NCBI GenBank assembly: GCA_964291445.2
Contig: OZ219862.1
Location: forward strand, 1,617,509-1,681,508
Length of the DNA stretch: 64,000 nucleotides
Reading direction: 5' to 3'
From: JAPOXR01 sp964291445
GTDB lineage: Bacteria > Pseudomonadota > Alphaproteobacteria > Rhodobacterales > Rhodobacteraceae
Translations under genes and position numbers: made by a program
The notes under the pieces: model-generated
What the model was told of the DNA's origin: nothing
Seen by the model: only the letters and a program-made list of their open reading frames with translations
Databases searched by the model: none
Part shown: positions 1-9,064 of the stretch, in pieces
Layout: every line of letters begins with the position of its first letter
Position numbering within the stretch: the first letter of the stretch is position 1

Positions 1-472
1 CAACCATCCCATCCGGCAGATCGAGCGTCAGACGTTCGTGTCGGACACCTTTGTCCAACGCACCCGTGCGCCAATGGATCTGGGCAGGATCGACCCCGTA
101 TTCATCCGACATGAGTCCGCGCATCCAGAGGGCCGCGGTCATCTGGTATTCAGGCACGCCGACACGCTTACCTGCCAGGTCTGCAAGGGTCTCGATGCCG
201 CTGTCGGCCCGCGCATAGAACCCGCTGTGTCGGAAAGCCCGGCTGACGAAGGCAGGTATCGCCGTATATGCGCTCTCACCCCGCGATACCTGCAATACAT
301 AGCTGGAAATCGACAACTCGGTGATGTCGAAACGCGCCTCCTGCACGGCGATGGGAAAGAGTTTGCCAGTCGGCAGAATGTGGCTTTCGAACTCGATCCC
401 CGATACGGAAACCCTGCCGTCATGCAATGGCATGCATCGGTCGTGATCCCATGTCGCCAGCGTCAGCTTCAT
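1..472 (-). CDS. substrate-binding protein of the 4,5-dihydroxyphthalate decarboxylase-like family (partial)
   Basis: The minus-strand reading frame is open from the ATG at 470-472 to the window edge, so only about 157 N-terminal residues are visible. It starts MKLTLATWDHDRCMPLHDG and continues with ITELSISSYVL and LAGKRVGVPEYQMTAALW. These features are typical of proteins annotated as 4,5-dihydroxyphthalate decarboxylase, which share the periplasmic-binding (NMT1/TauA-like) fold. There is no signal peptide, which fits the cytosolic decarboxylase-like branch. Its position beside a GntR regulator and a fumarylacetoacetate-hydrolase-family gene suggests aromatic or organic-acid catabolism. That role is inference; the fold assignment is firmer. 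Confidence 0.7.
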   Translation of the reverse strand, partial: MKLTLATWDHDRCMPLHDGRVSVSGIEFESHILPTGKLFPIAVQEARFDITELSISSYVLQVSRGESAYTAIPAFVSRAFRHSGFYARADSGIETLADLAGKRVGVPEYQMTAALWMRGLMSDEYGVDPAQIHWRTGALDKGVRHERLTLDLPDGMV

Positions 473-684
473 GAGCACATCCCGGCATGGCGTTCCAAGC
501 GATGCTCTGACCGGGCGAAAACCCCTGCATGCGTTGGACCATCGGTCTCGGATACTCTCGACTGCACCCTTAACCCGCCGAAACCGACGCGCCGGGCACC
601 TTGTGCAACTCCAATGTTTGCACTGACCATAAGCGCTGCCATTTCACCATCGGCTTTCAACCAAATTCTTCTCGTGAAAGTCAT
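473..684 (-). pseudogene. possible remnant of a Tat-exported binding-protein gene
   Basis: On the minus strand an ATG at 682-684 follows a GGGGAA Shine-Dalgarno. The first 30 residues read like a twin-arginine signal (MTFTRRIWLK, then AALMVSANIGVAQGA). The frame after that resembles no family and ends at the start of the neighbouring decarboxylase-like gene. I read it as the 5' stub of a lost solute-binding-protein gene. A chance ORF cannot be excluded. Confidence 0.3.
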
Positions 685-761
685 GTACTGTTCCCCTACT
701 CCATGCGAAGTGTCTGTAACGGTAGGGTTGTTCTCGTCGCTCTCACGCAATGCCTTCAGTT

Positions 762-1520
762 TCACATCTCGAAAAGTCGCTTTGAGACCGAGTTCAGATG
801 TGCACGCATGGAGTTCTGTGCAGCGTGCCGGTCGCGCGCCTCGATGGCAGCGGCAATCTGTTCATGCTCCCTGAAACTGGAGTGCCCCGCGGTTGGCCGG
901 GGCGTGTCGCGCGTCACAACCCTGAAAGCGACTGCCCGACGTACACGATTGAGTTGATCCAGAAACCCGACAAGTAACGGATTGTCCGAGGCCTGAGCAA
1001 TTGCCCGATGAAACAGGTCGTCCTGGGTCTCGTACTCCTCCCAGCTTGAGGCGGCGCATGCGCGTTCCAGGGCGATTCTCATACGCGTTAGCGATTCTGC
1101 GGACGCGTTCAGCGCGGCCTCGCTGGCCAGTGCAGGTTCGATGCACAATCGGGCGCGCACCATCCAGAAAGGCGTGATCTGACGGGCGATTTCCGTTGTC
1201 CAGTCGACCGGATTCATCGCATCGGAGCTGTTGCGGGACATGAACGTACCCTTGCCCACGTGACGCCAGATCAGCCCTTCCCGTTCGAGTGCATCGAAAA
1301 CACGGCGCAACGCGCCACGCGGCATACCTAGCTCGCCGATCAACTGCCGCTCGGCAGGAAGCCGGTCACCCGGTTGCAAGCCCTGCACCCGGATGTAGTC
1401 GCGAACGCGCGCAACAAGCTCTGCATCGTCCGATGCGCGCACCGACGAATCATTTGGTTCGAATTGGTTCTCATGAGTATTCATTGGTTCCGAATAAACC
1501 TGAAAAAACCTGAAACTCAA
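762..1520 (-). CDS. FadR-subfamily GntR transcriptional regulator
   Basis: The protein has 252 aa from the first ATG, or 240 aa if translation begins at the ATG at 1484, which I slightly prefer. The N-terminal winged helix (about residues 30-95) has the family core PGDRLPAERQL and GLIWRHVGKGTF. The C-terminal FCD ligand domain has FHRAIAQASDNPLL and a late HEQIAAAIEARD helix. It is divergent from the FAH-family gene at 1617 and probably controls it and the ABC genes behind it. TTGGTTC is repeated at about 1452, 1462 and 1486, overlapping the start region, and could be part of the operator. A paralogous but broken copy lies at 61.05-61.8 kb. Confidence 0.85.
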   Translation of the reverse strand: MSFRFFQVYSEPMNTHENQFEPNDSSVRASDDAELVARVRDYIRVQGLQPGDRLPAERQLIGELGMPRGALRRVFDALEREGLIWRHVGKGTFMSRNSSDAMNPVDWTTEIARQITPFWMVRARLCIEPALASEAALNASAESLTRMRIALERACAASSWEEYETQDDLFHRAIAQASDNPLLVGFLDQLNRVRRAVAFRVVTRDTPRPTAGHSSFREHEQIAAAIEARDRHAAQNSMRAHLNSVSKRLFEM

Positions 1521-1616
1521 CTAGCATTTGGCCGCTAGATGCAGATTGGTTTGAATTGATTTGCAGACTTGTTCGAAATTGTGCATGGTACGAATCAAAA
1601 TGCAGGGGGTCTTTCT

Positions 1617-2300
1617 ATGTTTGATTACGTGATTCCCGCTCCGCCTACCGTTACCGTTCCGGTTGCGGGCGGTGGTGCTTTCCCGGTTCGACGCGTCTAC
1701 TGCATCGGCCGCAATTATGCGGCCCACGCCGTGGAAATGGGCCACGATCCGGATCGAGAGCCGCCCTTCTTTTTCCAGAAGAATCCGGACGATCTGAACA
1801 GCACCGGAGAGTTTCCCTACCCACATTGCAGCAGCGATGTGCACCATGAGGCAGAGGTCGCTGTCTTCTTGAAGTCTGGAGGGACAAACATCGCGCTAGA
1901 TGCCGCACTTGAGCACGTGTTCGGATACGCCCTGTCGTTGGATATGACTCGTCGTGATCTGCAGGGCGTCGCGAAGAAGATGGGGCGCCCGTGGGAAATC
2001 GGAAAGGCTTTTGCCGCCTCGGCGCCCGTCGGCCCCATTCACAGGGTGGAAGAGGTAGGACATCCACATGAAGGTGTATTGACCTTGAAGGTGAATGGGG
2101 AAGTCAAACAGGAAGGCGACCTGAACCAGATGATCTGGAAGGTCCCCGAAATGATTTCGTACCTTTCAGAGTACTTCACGCTCGCTGCGGGCGATGTCAT
2201 CCTTTCGGGCACACCCGCAGGCGTTGGGCCGGTGCAGAAGGGTGACGAGATGACACTCAGCGTCGACGGCCTTGGTGAGATGTCCGTCAGGGTGATCTGA
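1617..2300 (+). CDS. fumarylacetoacetate hydrolase-family protein (fumarylpyruvate hydrolase-like)
   Basis: The protein has 227 aa. The ATG at 1617 was chosen because GCAGGGGG lies about 9 nt upstream and the family N-terminus (RRVYCIGRNYAAHAVEMG) follows directly. The metal-site segment DVHHEAEVAVFLKSG, the SLDMTRRDLQ block and the C-terminal GTPAGVGP loop are all present, and the length is normal for the short FAH branch. That branch cleaves fumarylpyruvate or related acylpyruvates in aromatic-ring degradation. The exact substrate cannot be read from sequence. It is followed by an ABC importer that probably brings in the precursor. A close but frame-disrupted paralogue is at 61,949-62,638. 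Confidence 0.88.
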   Translation: MFDYVIPAPPTVTVPVAGGGAFPVRRVYCIGRNYAAHAVEMGHDPDREPPFFFQKNPDDLNSTGEFPYPHCSSDVHHEAEVAVFLKSGGTNIALDAALEHVFGYALSLDMTRRDLQGVAKKMGRPWEIGKAFAASAPVGPIHRVEEVGHPHEGVLTLKVNGEVKQEGDLNQMIWKVPEMISYLSEYFTLAAGDVILSGTPAGVGPVQKGDEMTLSVDGLGEMSVRVI

Positions 2301-2425
2301 CGCGGATGCAACGCCTGCAGGGCGTGTTCGCGGCAGGACGGGGCGTAAGTACCGAACCCCGACCAGGCCAGAAGGACTTCCGGAACAACTCAAGGGAAGA
2401 TCGTCGTGACGGACAGGGGCCCCAG

Positions 2426-3247
2426 ATGAATGACACAAGGTTCGATAGCCCTGCCATCGAACTACGGGGCATTCGCAAGACCTTCAGGTTATCCGAGGGC
2501 AAGAACGCCAAGACAGTGCTCGCGCTTGACGGGATCGACCTGTCGTTCCGCAGGGGCGAATTCACGACGATCATTGGGCCCAGTGGCTGCGGCAAGACTA
2601 CGCTTCTGCGGATAATTGCGTCGCTGGAGACGCACTACGAAGGTGAAGTCCGCGTTGACGGAAAGGTCGTCACGGAACCCGGCATCGGACGAGCCATGGT
2701 CTTTCAGAATTTCGGGCTGTTTCCCTGGAAAACGGTCATCGACAACGGGATGTTTCCCCTGACGATCCGAAACATCCCGGCTGATCGTGCGCGAAGCACT
2801 GCCATGCACCACCTAAAGCAAGTGGGACTCGAAAATTTCATCGATGCCCGTCCTCACCAGCTGTCTGGCGGAATGCAGCAACGGGTCGGCATCGCCCGGG
2901 CGCTCGCAACGGGTGCTGACATCCTGCTTATGGACGAACCCTTCGGAGCCATCGATGCCCAGACGCGCGAGTTGATGCAGGAGGAGTTGGTGCGCATCTG
3001 CCAGGAAGAGCAGAAGACCGTCATCTTCATCACACATGATCTGGACGAGGCCGTCATGCTGGCGGATCGCGTGCTGCTGATGTCCCGCGGGCCCGGAAGG
3101 GTTCGCGAAGTCATTGATGTCAATCTTCCGAGGCCGCGCTTCGACTATGATGTTCGGGCCCACAAGACCTTTGCCGAAGTGCGCGGACATCTCTGGCATG
3201 AACTGCGAAACGACTTGATCGAACAGCGGTCGGAAGAGCAGTCATGA
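2426..3247 (+). CDS. ABC transporter ATP-binding protein, NitT/TauT (SsuB/TauB) type
   Basis: The protein has 273 aa. The ATG at 2426 is preferred over an upstream in-frame start at 2306 because the first 40 residues of the longer form are arginine- and glycine-rich and unlike the family. Motifs in order are Walker A GPSGCGKTT, Q-loop FQNFGLFPW, signature LSGGMQQRVGIARAL, Walker B ILLMDEPFG and switch ITHDLDEA. The FPW after the Q-loop is characteristic of the nitrate/sulfonate/taurine group. The stop overlaps the next permease start by ATGA, implying translational coupling. It energises uptake by the two permeases and the binding protein downstream. Confidence 0.9.
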   Translation: MNDTRFDSPAIELRGIRKTFRLSEGKNAKTVLALDGIDLSFRRGEFTTIIGPSGCGKTTLLRIIASLETHYEGEVRVDGKVVTEPGIGRAMVFQNFGLFPWKTVIDNGMFPLTIRNIPADRARSTAMHHLKQVGLENFIDARPHQLSGGMQQRVGIARALATGADILLMDEPFGAIDAQTRELMQEELVRICQEEQKTVIFITHDLDEAVMLADRVLLMSRGPGRVREVIDVNLPRPRFDYDVRAHKTFAEVRGHLWHELRNDLIEQRSEEQS

Positions 3248-3999
3248 GATCGCGCTCGAAAAAGGAGATCCGGCGCGATCAGATTGTCGGCGTTGCCATT
3301 TTCCTGGCAGCGTGGGAGGCAAGCGCGCGGGTCGTGGACAACAAGCTGACACTGCCCGCGGTAAGCGAGATCCTTCTGGCCCTTTGGGACCTGCTTATCA
3401 GCGGTGAACTGATCCTGGCACTGTCGGAAAGCATTTGGCTGCTGATTGTCGGCCTGTTCGTGTCGACTGTTGTCGGTTTCATTCTTGGCGCGCTGGTGGC
3501 ACGCTCCCGGACCGCCTATTGGATGTTGAACCCCTACTTCAGTGCTCTCTTCGCGACGCCGACCATTGCTCTGGTGCCGCTGGTGCTTGTCTGGTTCGGC
3601 TTTGGTTTTCCGGGGCGGGTGATCGTCGTAGTGCTCGCTGCCGTCGTGCCGATCATGTTCAGCGTCGCGTCGGGGCTGCGCGATGATCCGAAGGATCTCG
3701 TGGACGTGGCGCGATCCTTCGGTGTCAAAGGCGAACTGGCGCTGCTGTATCGCGTGCGCGTCCGCGCCGCGCTCCCCGTGTTGCTTGCCGGCCTCAGACT
3801 GGCCGCGGGACGCGCCGTCGTCGGCATGGCTGTGGCAGAAACGTACCTGCGCCTCGGCGGTATCGGCGGCCTGATCAAGTCATACGGATCGATGTTCCAG
3901 ACTGACTACGTGTTTGCTGCCATCCTGCCGCTTTCACTGCTCGGCATCACCATCGTCTCGTTCATCGGACGCCTAGAGCGCCGACTGCAGCACGGATAG
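3244..3999 (+). CDS. ABC transporter permease, NitT/TauT type (first)
   Basis: A 251-aa protein of the BPD_transp_1 (SsuC/TauC) type with about six hydrophobic segments. The cytoplasmic EAA-like loop (SFGVKGELALLYRVRVRAAL, then LLAGLRLAAGRAVVGM) contacts the ATPase. It begins inside the ATPase stop codon (ATGA) and is followed 12 nt later by a second permease. The pair probably forms a heterodimeric channel. The substrate is unknown but is likely a small carboxylate or aromatic acid, given the FAH neighbour. Confidence 0.88.
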   Translation: MRSRSKKEIRRDQIVGVAIFLAAWEASARVVDNKLTLPAVSEILLALWDLLISGELILALSESIWLLIVGLFVSTVVGFILGALVARSRTAYWMLNPYFSALFATPTIALVPLVLVWFGFGFPGRVIVVVLAAVVPIMFSVASGLRDDPKDLVDVARSFGVKGELALLYRVRVRAALPVLLAGLRLAAGRAVVGMAVAETYLRLGGIGGLIKSYGSMFQTDYVFAAILPLSLLGITIVSFIGRLERRLQHG

Positions 4000-4011
4000 G
4001 GAGGATACAAG

Positions 4012-4773
4012 ATGGTGGATAAGCTCACCAAACCGAGTGTGTGGCTCCCCCTTCTGAGCCTCGTCCTCGTCCTTGGCGGCTGGGAGATCATTGGCCGCAG
4101 CATCAACCCGCTGCTGTTTGCTCCGCCAAGCGGGGTTCTCCAGCAATTCGGCCTGCTGATCGAAACTGGCGAGCTTTGGGCCGCAGCTCAGATCACGATG
4201 AAGGCACTCTTTGTAGGCTACATCCTGGCTATCGTTGTCGGCATTCCCTTCGGCATCATCATGGGTGTATGGCCGCGATTTGGCGACATCCTCCAACCCT
4301 ACCTCTACGCAATCTTCTCGACCCCGCGTGTGGTGGTCGTACCGCTCATCGTGGTGTGGTTCGGTATCGGATTCGAGGCGCGCCTGTTTCTTGTCTTCTT
4401 CTGGGCGGCCATCGCGATCAGCGTCAACACCGCACAGGGCGTCCGACATGCCCGCCCCGACCTTGTCGAAGTCGCACGATCGTTCAGGGCGAGCCGACTG
4501 CAAATGGCGCGTCACGTCCTTGTTCCCGGGGCCATTCCCTTTGTGGTCGCTGGTCTCAGGATCGGTGCAGAACGGGCAATTGTCGGGGTTATCATCGGCG
4601 AGATGTTCCTGCAGATCGTGGGCCTTGGAGGCATCATCACTCAAGGCTCATCCGACCTGATCCCGGCCAAGATGCTTTGCGCCGTTGTCGTCATTGCCTC
4701 GATGGGCACGGTGATCGTCACAGCCTTGGACCTGCTCGAACGCCGGTTCCAAAGCTGGAAGGGTGACGTGTGA
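4012..4773 (+). CDS. ABC transporter permease, NitT/TauT type (second)
   Basis: A 253-aa SsuC/TauC-like permease. It has a hydrophobic N-terminus (WLPLLSLVLVLGGWEIIGRS) and a conserved coupling segment (VEVARSFRASRLQMARHVLV, then GAERAIVGVIIGEMF). GGGAGG at 4000-4005 serves as ribosome-binding site. Together with the preceding permease it would form the transmembrane part of the importer encoded from 2426 to 5917. Two different permeases in one such operon is unusual, as this class is often homodimeric. Confidence 0.88.
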   Translation: MVDKLTKPSVWLPLLSLVLVLGGWEIIGRSINPLLFAPPSGVLQQFGLLIETGELWAAAQITMKALFVGYILAIVVGIPFGIIMGVWPRFGDILQPYLYAIFSTPRVVVVPLIVVWFGIGFEARLFLVFFWAAIAISVNTAQGVRHARPDLVEVARSFRASRLQMARHVLVPGAIPFVVAGLRIGAERAIVGVIIGEMFLQIVGLGGIITQGSSDLIPAKMLCAVVVIASMGTVIVTALDLLERRFQSWKGDV

Positions 4774-4903
4774 ACACGCAGCACAAAATTCTCCGGGCAG
4801 CTGCGGAAAATCAAGAGTGCCGGAGAACCGACTGGGCGGACAAGGCGTGAAGAGAACGCAAGCTGCCCCGAAACTGTATCGAATCAACAAGGAGGAAACA
4901 AAA

Positions 4904-5917
4904 ATGAAGTGTTTGATGAAACTTGCAGGCGGCGTTGCATTCGCAACATTGGCCGCAACAACGGCTAGCGCAGAAGGCTTTGACCTGAGCGGTACCAAGG
5001 TGACGATCGGGACGGCACAGGCGCAGGTGTTGAACCTCGGCACCCTGCGCATGGTCGAGATGCTTAAAGAATGGGGCGCAGAGGTCGACCGCGTAGAACT
5101 GCCAAGCATCTCGGGCCTGGAGGCGATAATCGCGGACCGCATCGACGTCGCTTCGAGGAGTTCCGACGAAATCCTGATCGGGCAGGCGCGTGGCGTGGAC
5201 GTCGTGGCCATAGGCGCACCGATTTCGACGATGCATTACGCCATTGTCTCGACGCCAGGCGTCAACACCATCGCGGACCTTGAAGGCAAATCGATCGGCA
5301 CCAGTGGCCCTGGTGGCTTCAATGGCATGCTGTTCCGCTATATCCTAAAACAGAACGGGCTTGAGCCCGGGGTTGACGTCGCCATCGTTCCCGTTGGTGG
5401 TAGCAGCGAGCGCGCCGCGGCGATCATGGCGGGACAGGTCAACGCGACGGTTGTCTATATCGACAATTGGCTTGCACTCGAAGCTCAGGGGGCGAACGCA
5501 CAGTTGCTCGGATATGTGGCTGACATCGTGCCAGGGCTTTCGTCGCGTGCCATCTTTGCGGAGCGCGAATATCTTGACGCAAACGAAGAACTCGCCACTG
5601 CAATTGCCTGTGCCAATCTTGAGGCAAACCATTGGATCGGATCCAGCAAGGAAGGCTTTGTCGAGTATGCCATGGAAAACGTGCGCGGCGCCAACGAAGA
5701 GGCCGTCGCGAAATTCCACGATGTGGCTATGAGTATCAACATGTTCCCAACCACACCGGACGAACTGCTCGACACGGATGGGTACCAGGGCCTTGCCGAC
5801 TTGCTCTATGATGGTGGGGAAATCGACAAACAACTGACCGCAAGCGAGTTTGTCGACACAAGCTATGTGGAGCTCGCAGCGGGAATGGGATGCGGTTCCG
5901 GAGCGATGGGCAGCTAG
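4904..5917 (+). CDS. periplasmic substrate-binding protein, NMT1/TauA-like
   Basis: The protein has 337 aa. The ATG at 4904 is fixed by AAGGAGGAA at 4890-4898 and by the Sec signal peptide that follows (hydrophobic core about residues 5-20, cleavage after TASA). The mature part shows the NMT1/TauA pattern: VTIGTAQAQVLNLG, ADRIDVASRSSDE, LEGKSIGTSGPGGFNGMLF and GQVNATVVYIDNW. It would deliver ligand to the two permeases upstream. An inverted repeat immediately after the stop probably ends the operon. Confidence 0.88.
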   Translation: MKCLMKLAGGVAFATLAATTASAEGFDLSGTKVTIGTAQAQVLNLGTLRMVEMLKEWGAEVDRVELPSISGLEAIIADRIDVASRSSDEILIGQARGVDVVAIGAPISTMHYAIVSTPGVNTIADLEGKSIGTSGPGGFNGMLFRYILKQNGLEPGVDVAIVPVGGSSERAAAIMAGQVNATVVYIDNWLALEAQGANAQLLGYVADIVPGLSSRAIFAEREYLDANEELATAIACANLEANHWIGSSKEGFVEYAMENVRGANEEAVAKFHDVAMSINMFPTTPDELLDTDGYQGLADLLYDGGEIDKQLTASEFVDTSYVELAAGMGCGSGAMGS

Positions 5918-5933
5918 TCCAGTCTTGCAACCC

Positions 5934-5967
5934 GTGCATGGCGCTGAATAGTTGCGGCGCCATGCAC
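5934..5967 (+). terminator. hairpin ending the left ABC operon
   Basis: A perfect 11-bp stem (GTGCATGGCGC at 5934-5944 pairing with 5957-5967) with a 12-nt loop starts 17 nt after the binding-protein stop. The following bases are only moderately T-rich (GGTTTCTCTCTC), so termination may need help from Rho or be leaky. Confidence 0.6.
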
Positions 5968-5997
5968 CGAAGCTTGGTTTCTCTCTCGTAAGTCTAG

Positions 5998-6540
5998 GGC
6001 CTGTTGACAATCATGTTGCCGCCACCACGCCACTGACGAGGTGAATCGCCGCGGCGAAACTGGCATCGGTCCTGCCCTCGCGGGTGGCGATCGACCGGTA
6101 CTCCTTGATTCTTGCGAAGACATTCTCGATCTGGTGCCGCCACCCCATACATCTCTCGGTAGTGGTCCCGGAGCTTGCTCCGGTTTCGTCTCGGGGGAAT
6201 CACCGCCTCTGCCCCGCTTGCTTTAATGTCACCGATCAGCCAGCCGGCAACGAATGCATTGTCGCCGATGAGGGCTCCGAAAGGGAAATCCTCGAGAAGT
6301 GCCGACACGCCGGCAAGATCATGTACCTGGCCGGGAAGGATCACGAAGCGGGCCAGGCAGCCAAGGGCATCCACCGCCGCCACGATCCTGCTGGTCAGGC
6401 CGCCCCGGGAGCGTCCGATACCCTGGAGGCAGGTCCCCCTTCGCGCCGGCCGCCTTCTGGTGGGCCTGGACGATGGTGCCGCCGGCAAACACGTATTCGA
6501 GAGGTCAAACTCGTCAGACAATTCGTTATTCATTCGCCGC
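5998..6540 (-). pseudogene. IS5-family transposase remnant (IS427-like)
   Basis: Read on the minus strand, the pieces IGRSRGGLTSRIVAAVDALG, LIGDNAFVAGWL and AEAVIPPRRNRSK are the catalytic-core signature of IS5/IS427 transposases. The frame is interrupted near 6140, after REMYG, where the expected RHQIEN block appears in another frame, and again near 6450. No intact start or full length is present. GGGCCTGTTGACA at 5997 may be one end of the original element. This is dead insertion-sequence debris between the ABC operon and the toxin locus. Confidence 0.75.
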
Positions 6541-6804
6541 GGGCCCATATGGTGTACGTGGATCGTATGTGGACGCCCCCCGTTAACGGCGAAATCACAC
6601 CCCAAACCGTCTTTTACCTTCTGCAGTTTCTCATGGGCTTGTTGAACTTCCGCCAGGATCCGTGTGCTCCCGCAGCATTCGTGATGTCGCCCTCGCACTG
6701 ACGACGCAGGTACGGACGGACGCTCCAGTTCATGTCGCTCAGCCTACCCTGACCTGCACGTCTCGCGGCCATCTCGTACACGCGCATTCCCTCGGGTTTC
6801 TCGG

Positions 6805-7038
6805 CTATGGGTCGGAATCCATTGTGGTTGCATCAAGCCCAACGCCGCTCAATTCATTTCCTGGGCCAGAAGCGACAGCGGGTCGTCCCGGGTTGCGAAC
6901 GTAGTCCAGGCCAGATCGCTCCTGCATTGCTCGAATGTCACGGAAAATTGCTCCTACATCATAGTGGAAGCGGGCCGCATGTGCGTCGCGCACTGCCCAA
7001 ACTACGGAGATGATCGGGTCAATCGGGTGCGTTTCCAT
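6805..7038 (-). CDS. small partner protein downstream of a PIN toxin
   Basis: A 77-aa protein. The region ARDAHAARFHYDVGAIFRD, followed by an aromatic and arginine-rich stretch (SGLDYVRNPGRPA), resembles small uncharacterised proteins of about 70 aa often encoded immediately after PIN-domain toxins. Its ATG lies 20 nt inside the toxin reading frame, so the two are translationally coupled. Assignment as antitoxin is inference from position. The C-terminal 20 residues look unrelated to the family and may be read-through into diverged sequence. Confidence 0.5.
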   Translation of the reverse strand: METHPIDPIISVVWAVRDAHAARFHYDVGAIFRDIRAMQERSGLDYVRNPGRPAVASGPGNELSGVGLDATTMDSDP

Positions 7039-7512
7039 TGTTTGCCTCCATCAGTTCGTTCGGTGTGCAGATAACGGGCGGTTCGTACCCCACCTTCCGA
7101 CAAACCTGCTCGATCCGGGCGCGCATTGCGGCATTGGCTATGTGCCGGAAATTCCACGTTACCAGGAAATCGATGCCGTTGGTGGCGGCGATAGCGATGT
7201 GCGCCGCATCATCCGCGGCTTGACGCGGAATCGCGCCGGCCTCGACCAGCGCATACGCAAGAACCTCCGCATCGGGTGTTGCGTCAAGTAGCGTAATTGC
7301 TTCAAGCGCTTCGATCCTGGCGCGCGCTGCATCTGGGTCACCTGCTCGAGCTTCCGCCATGACGAGCGCTGATGCAACCAGATTGAATCGGTCCGGGGCC
7401 TCGCGCACCACTCCTGGGTGATCTCTTGATACGCCATAACGACCAAGTCCCGCGACAAACGAGCCGTCAGATAACTGATTACCGAAGTCTCGATATACGC
7501 GGCAGATTTCAT
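7019..7512 (-). pseudogene. VapC-like PIN-domain toxin with a one-base deletion
   Basis: The N-terminal frame from the ATG at 7512 reads MKSAAYIETSVISYLTARLS, the typical PIN start with its first acidic residue. The remainder (EARAGDPDAARARIEALEAI, then DDAAHIAIAATNGIDFLVTW) is in the next frame and ends at 7019. Restoring one G near 7404 joins the two into a normal protein of about 164 aa. PIN proteins are Mg-dependent ribonucleases. The break is either true inactivation or a sequencing deletion; other indels in the window make the latter credible. Confidence 0.7.
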
Positions 7513-8400
7513 CGACTATCTCCATATCCCGTTGAACCGGGCCGCCCAATCTCGGCCCATGTGGGTAACGGAAATACTACAATCCGTAAGCTGGTGCCCC
7601 TGAAGAGTGTTGCTCAACTGTTGCACATCCCACTCCGGCGCCTTCCCGGGCGTGTCGAAGAATTCTCTCCACTCCGCCTGGGTGTCGAGACCTTCCCGGA
7701 CGGAGAAGCCTTCGGCCGTTGCCACCATCCGGTGTCATCCAGGTACTCTCCAGACATGTTCAAATCAATGTGAACCTGATTCCGGGACAGTACGCGTTCA
7801 CCTTCTTGCGTCAACTGGCAGACGCTCCGACGGACCGCGCCGGCAACCCGGCGCGCTTCAAGTAAATCACGGCCCATCTCACACGGTTCACAAAGATCAA
7901 CATATATACACTATATAGTTATTATTCTGGGTGGTTTGGCAATTTATGCACAATACATGGTATTGTGAGTCAGGCTCTGAAGAACAAGGGCATGCTGACC
8001 GGACATGTGAAATGGCACATATTTCGGACACTGTCTCCGCTGCTGTTCAGGGATGATGATCGCAGGACGAGACTGGTGTCACCAGCCGGGGTTTGGGGGC
8101 CGGAAAGTCGGAGCCGGAGCCGCCGACGACAGTCTACCGATTTACAGCTTCGCCACGCTGTCGGGTGATCATGCGATCCCGATACCAAATTCGGTATTAC
8201 TGTCAGGTCATCCCGAAGTGTCGATACCGATGTTGGCAGAACCGACACGCATTCAGGCAGAGACCATGGAAATTCGTGGCATCGAATCGGAGAAGGCGGC
8301 CCCCGATGCAGCGACAGGTCAACGCGAGCGACATGGGCAGCAAATGCTTGTCGATCAATGCTGCTTGACCTGTCCGTGAGACTGCGTTGCGATTTCCGGG
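7513..8400. other. gene-poor interval with one weak ORF
   Basis: No family is recognisable here. A minus-strand frame from the ATG at 7877 (starting MGRDLLEARRVAGAVRR) to 7614, and another from 7728 to 7516, could be one frameshifted small gene upstream of the PIN locus. An AT-rich block at 7900-7930 with the palindrome ACTATATAGT (7908-7917) looks like its promoter or operator. From 7970 to 8400 I see nothing beyond short shadow ORFs. Confidence 0.3.
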
Positions 8401-8622
8401 CTAGAACCCGAAGCCCTGGTACTTCTTCTTGAACTTGGACACTCGACCGCCGGTATCCATCAGGTGGGCACTGCCACCGGTCCAGGCCGGATGTACGGAG
8501 GGGTCGATGTCCAGTGACAGGGTCTCACCTTCGGCGCCGTAGGTCGACCGCATCTTCAAGATGTCGCCATTGGTCAGCTTGACATCGATCTCGTGGTATT
8601 CGGGATGAATTCCGTCCTTCAT
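8401..8622 (-). CDS. rpmE: 50S ribosomal protein L31
   Basis: A 73-aa protein starting MKDGIHPEYHEIDVKLTNGD and ending VSKFKKKYQGFGF, the full length of bacterial L31. There is no CxxC pair, so this is the zinc-independent type common in alphaproteobacteria. The ATG at 8620-8622 was chosen because residues further upstream in the same frame belong to a shadow of rplS. It is the last gene of the ffh-rpsP-trmD-rplS cluster, 10 nt after rplS. Confidence 0.95.
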   Translation of the reverse strand: MKDGIHPEYHEIDVKLTNGDILKMRSTYGAEGETLSLDIDPSVHPAWTGGSAHLMDTGGRVSKFKKKYQGFGF

Positions 8623-8632
8623 GATGCTCTCC

Positions 8633-9022
8633 TCACTCGGCGGTCGCTGCGGCGCGGCGCGGGCGGTAATTGGTCCGCTCGGCGATCCTGGCCGACTTGC
8701 CACGACGGGACCTGAGATAATAGAGCTTGGCTCGCCGCACCCGGCCACGCCTGATGACCGAAATCGAATCGATATTGGCCGAATGCAGCGGAAACACCCG
8801 CTCGACTCCCTCGCCGAAGGAAATCTTGCGAACGGTGAAGGAGCCGCTGATTCCGTTGCCGCCCCTCCGGGAAATGCAGACACCCTCGTAGTTCTGGATG
8901 CGTGTCCTCGTGCCCTCGGTGACCCTGAATCCGACGCGGATGGTATCACCGGCCCTGAAATCTGGAATGGAGCGATCCAGCTTGCTGATCTGCTCCGCAT
9001 CGAGCTCTGCAATGATGTCCAT
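8633..9022 (-). CDS. rplS: 50S ribosomal protein L19
   Basis: A 129-aa protein. The diagnostic core is VGFRVTEGTRTRIQNYEGVC, with RRGRVRRAKLYYLR near the C-terminus. L19 sits at the 30S-50S interface. It is co-transcribed with trmD upstream (42-nt gap) and rpmE downstream, the standard order in this class. Confidence 0.97.
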   Translation of the reverse strand: MDIIAELDAEQISKLDRSIPDFRAGDTIRVGFRVTEGTRTRIQNYEGVCISRRGGNGISGSFTVRKISFGEGVERVFPLHSANIDSISVIRRGRVRRAKLYYLRSRRGKSARIAERTNYRPRRAAATAE

Positions 9023-9064
9023 TCAAACTCTCCCTCCGGGGTTCTGCCCCGACCACCAGCCATT

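Noticed and set aside
38..874. A 278-codon plus-strand ORF at the left edge
   Set aside because: It is antisense to the decarboxylase-like and GntR genes, whose family motifs are clear on the minus strand.
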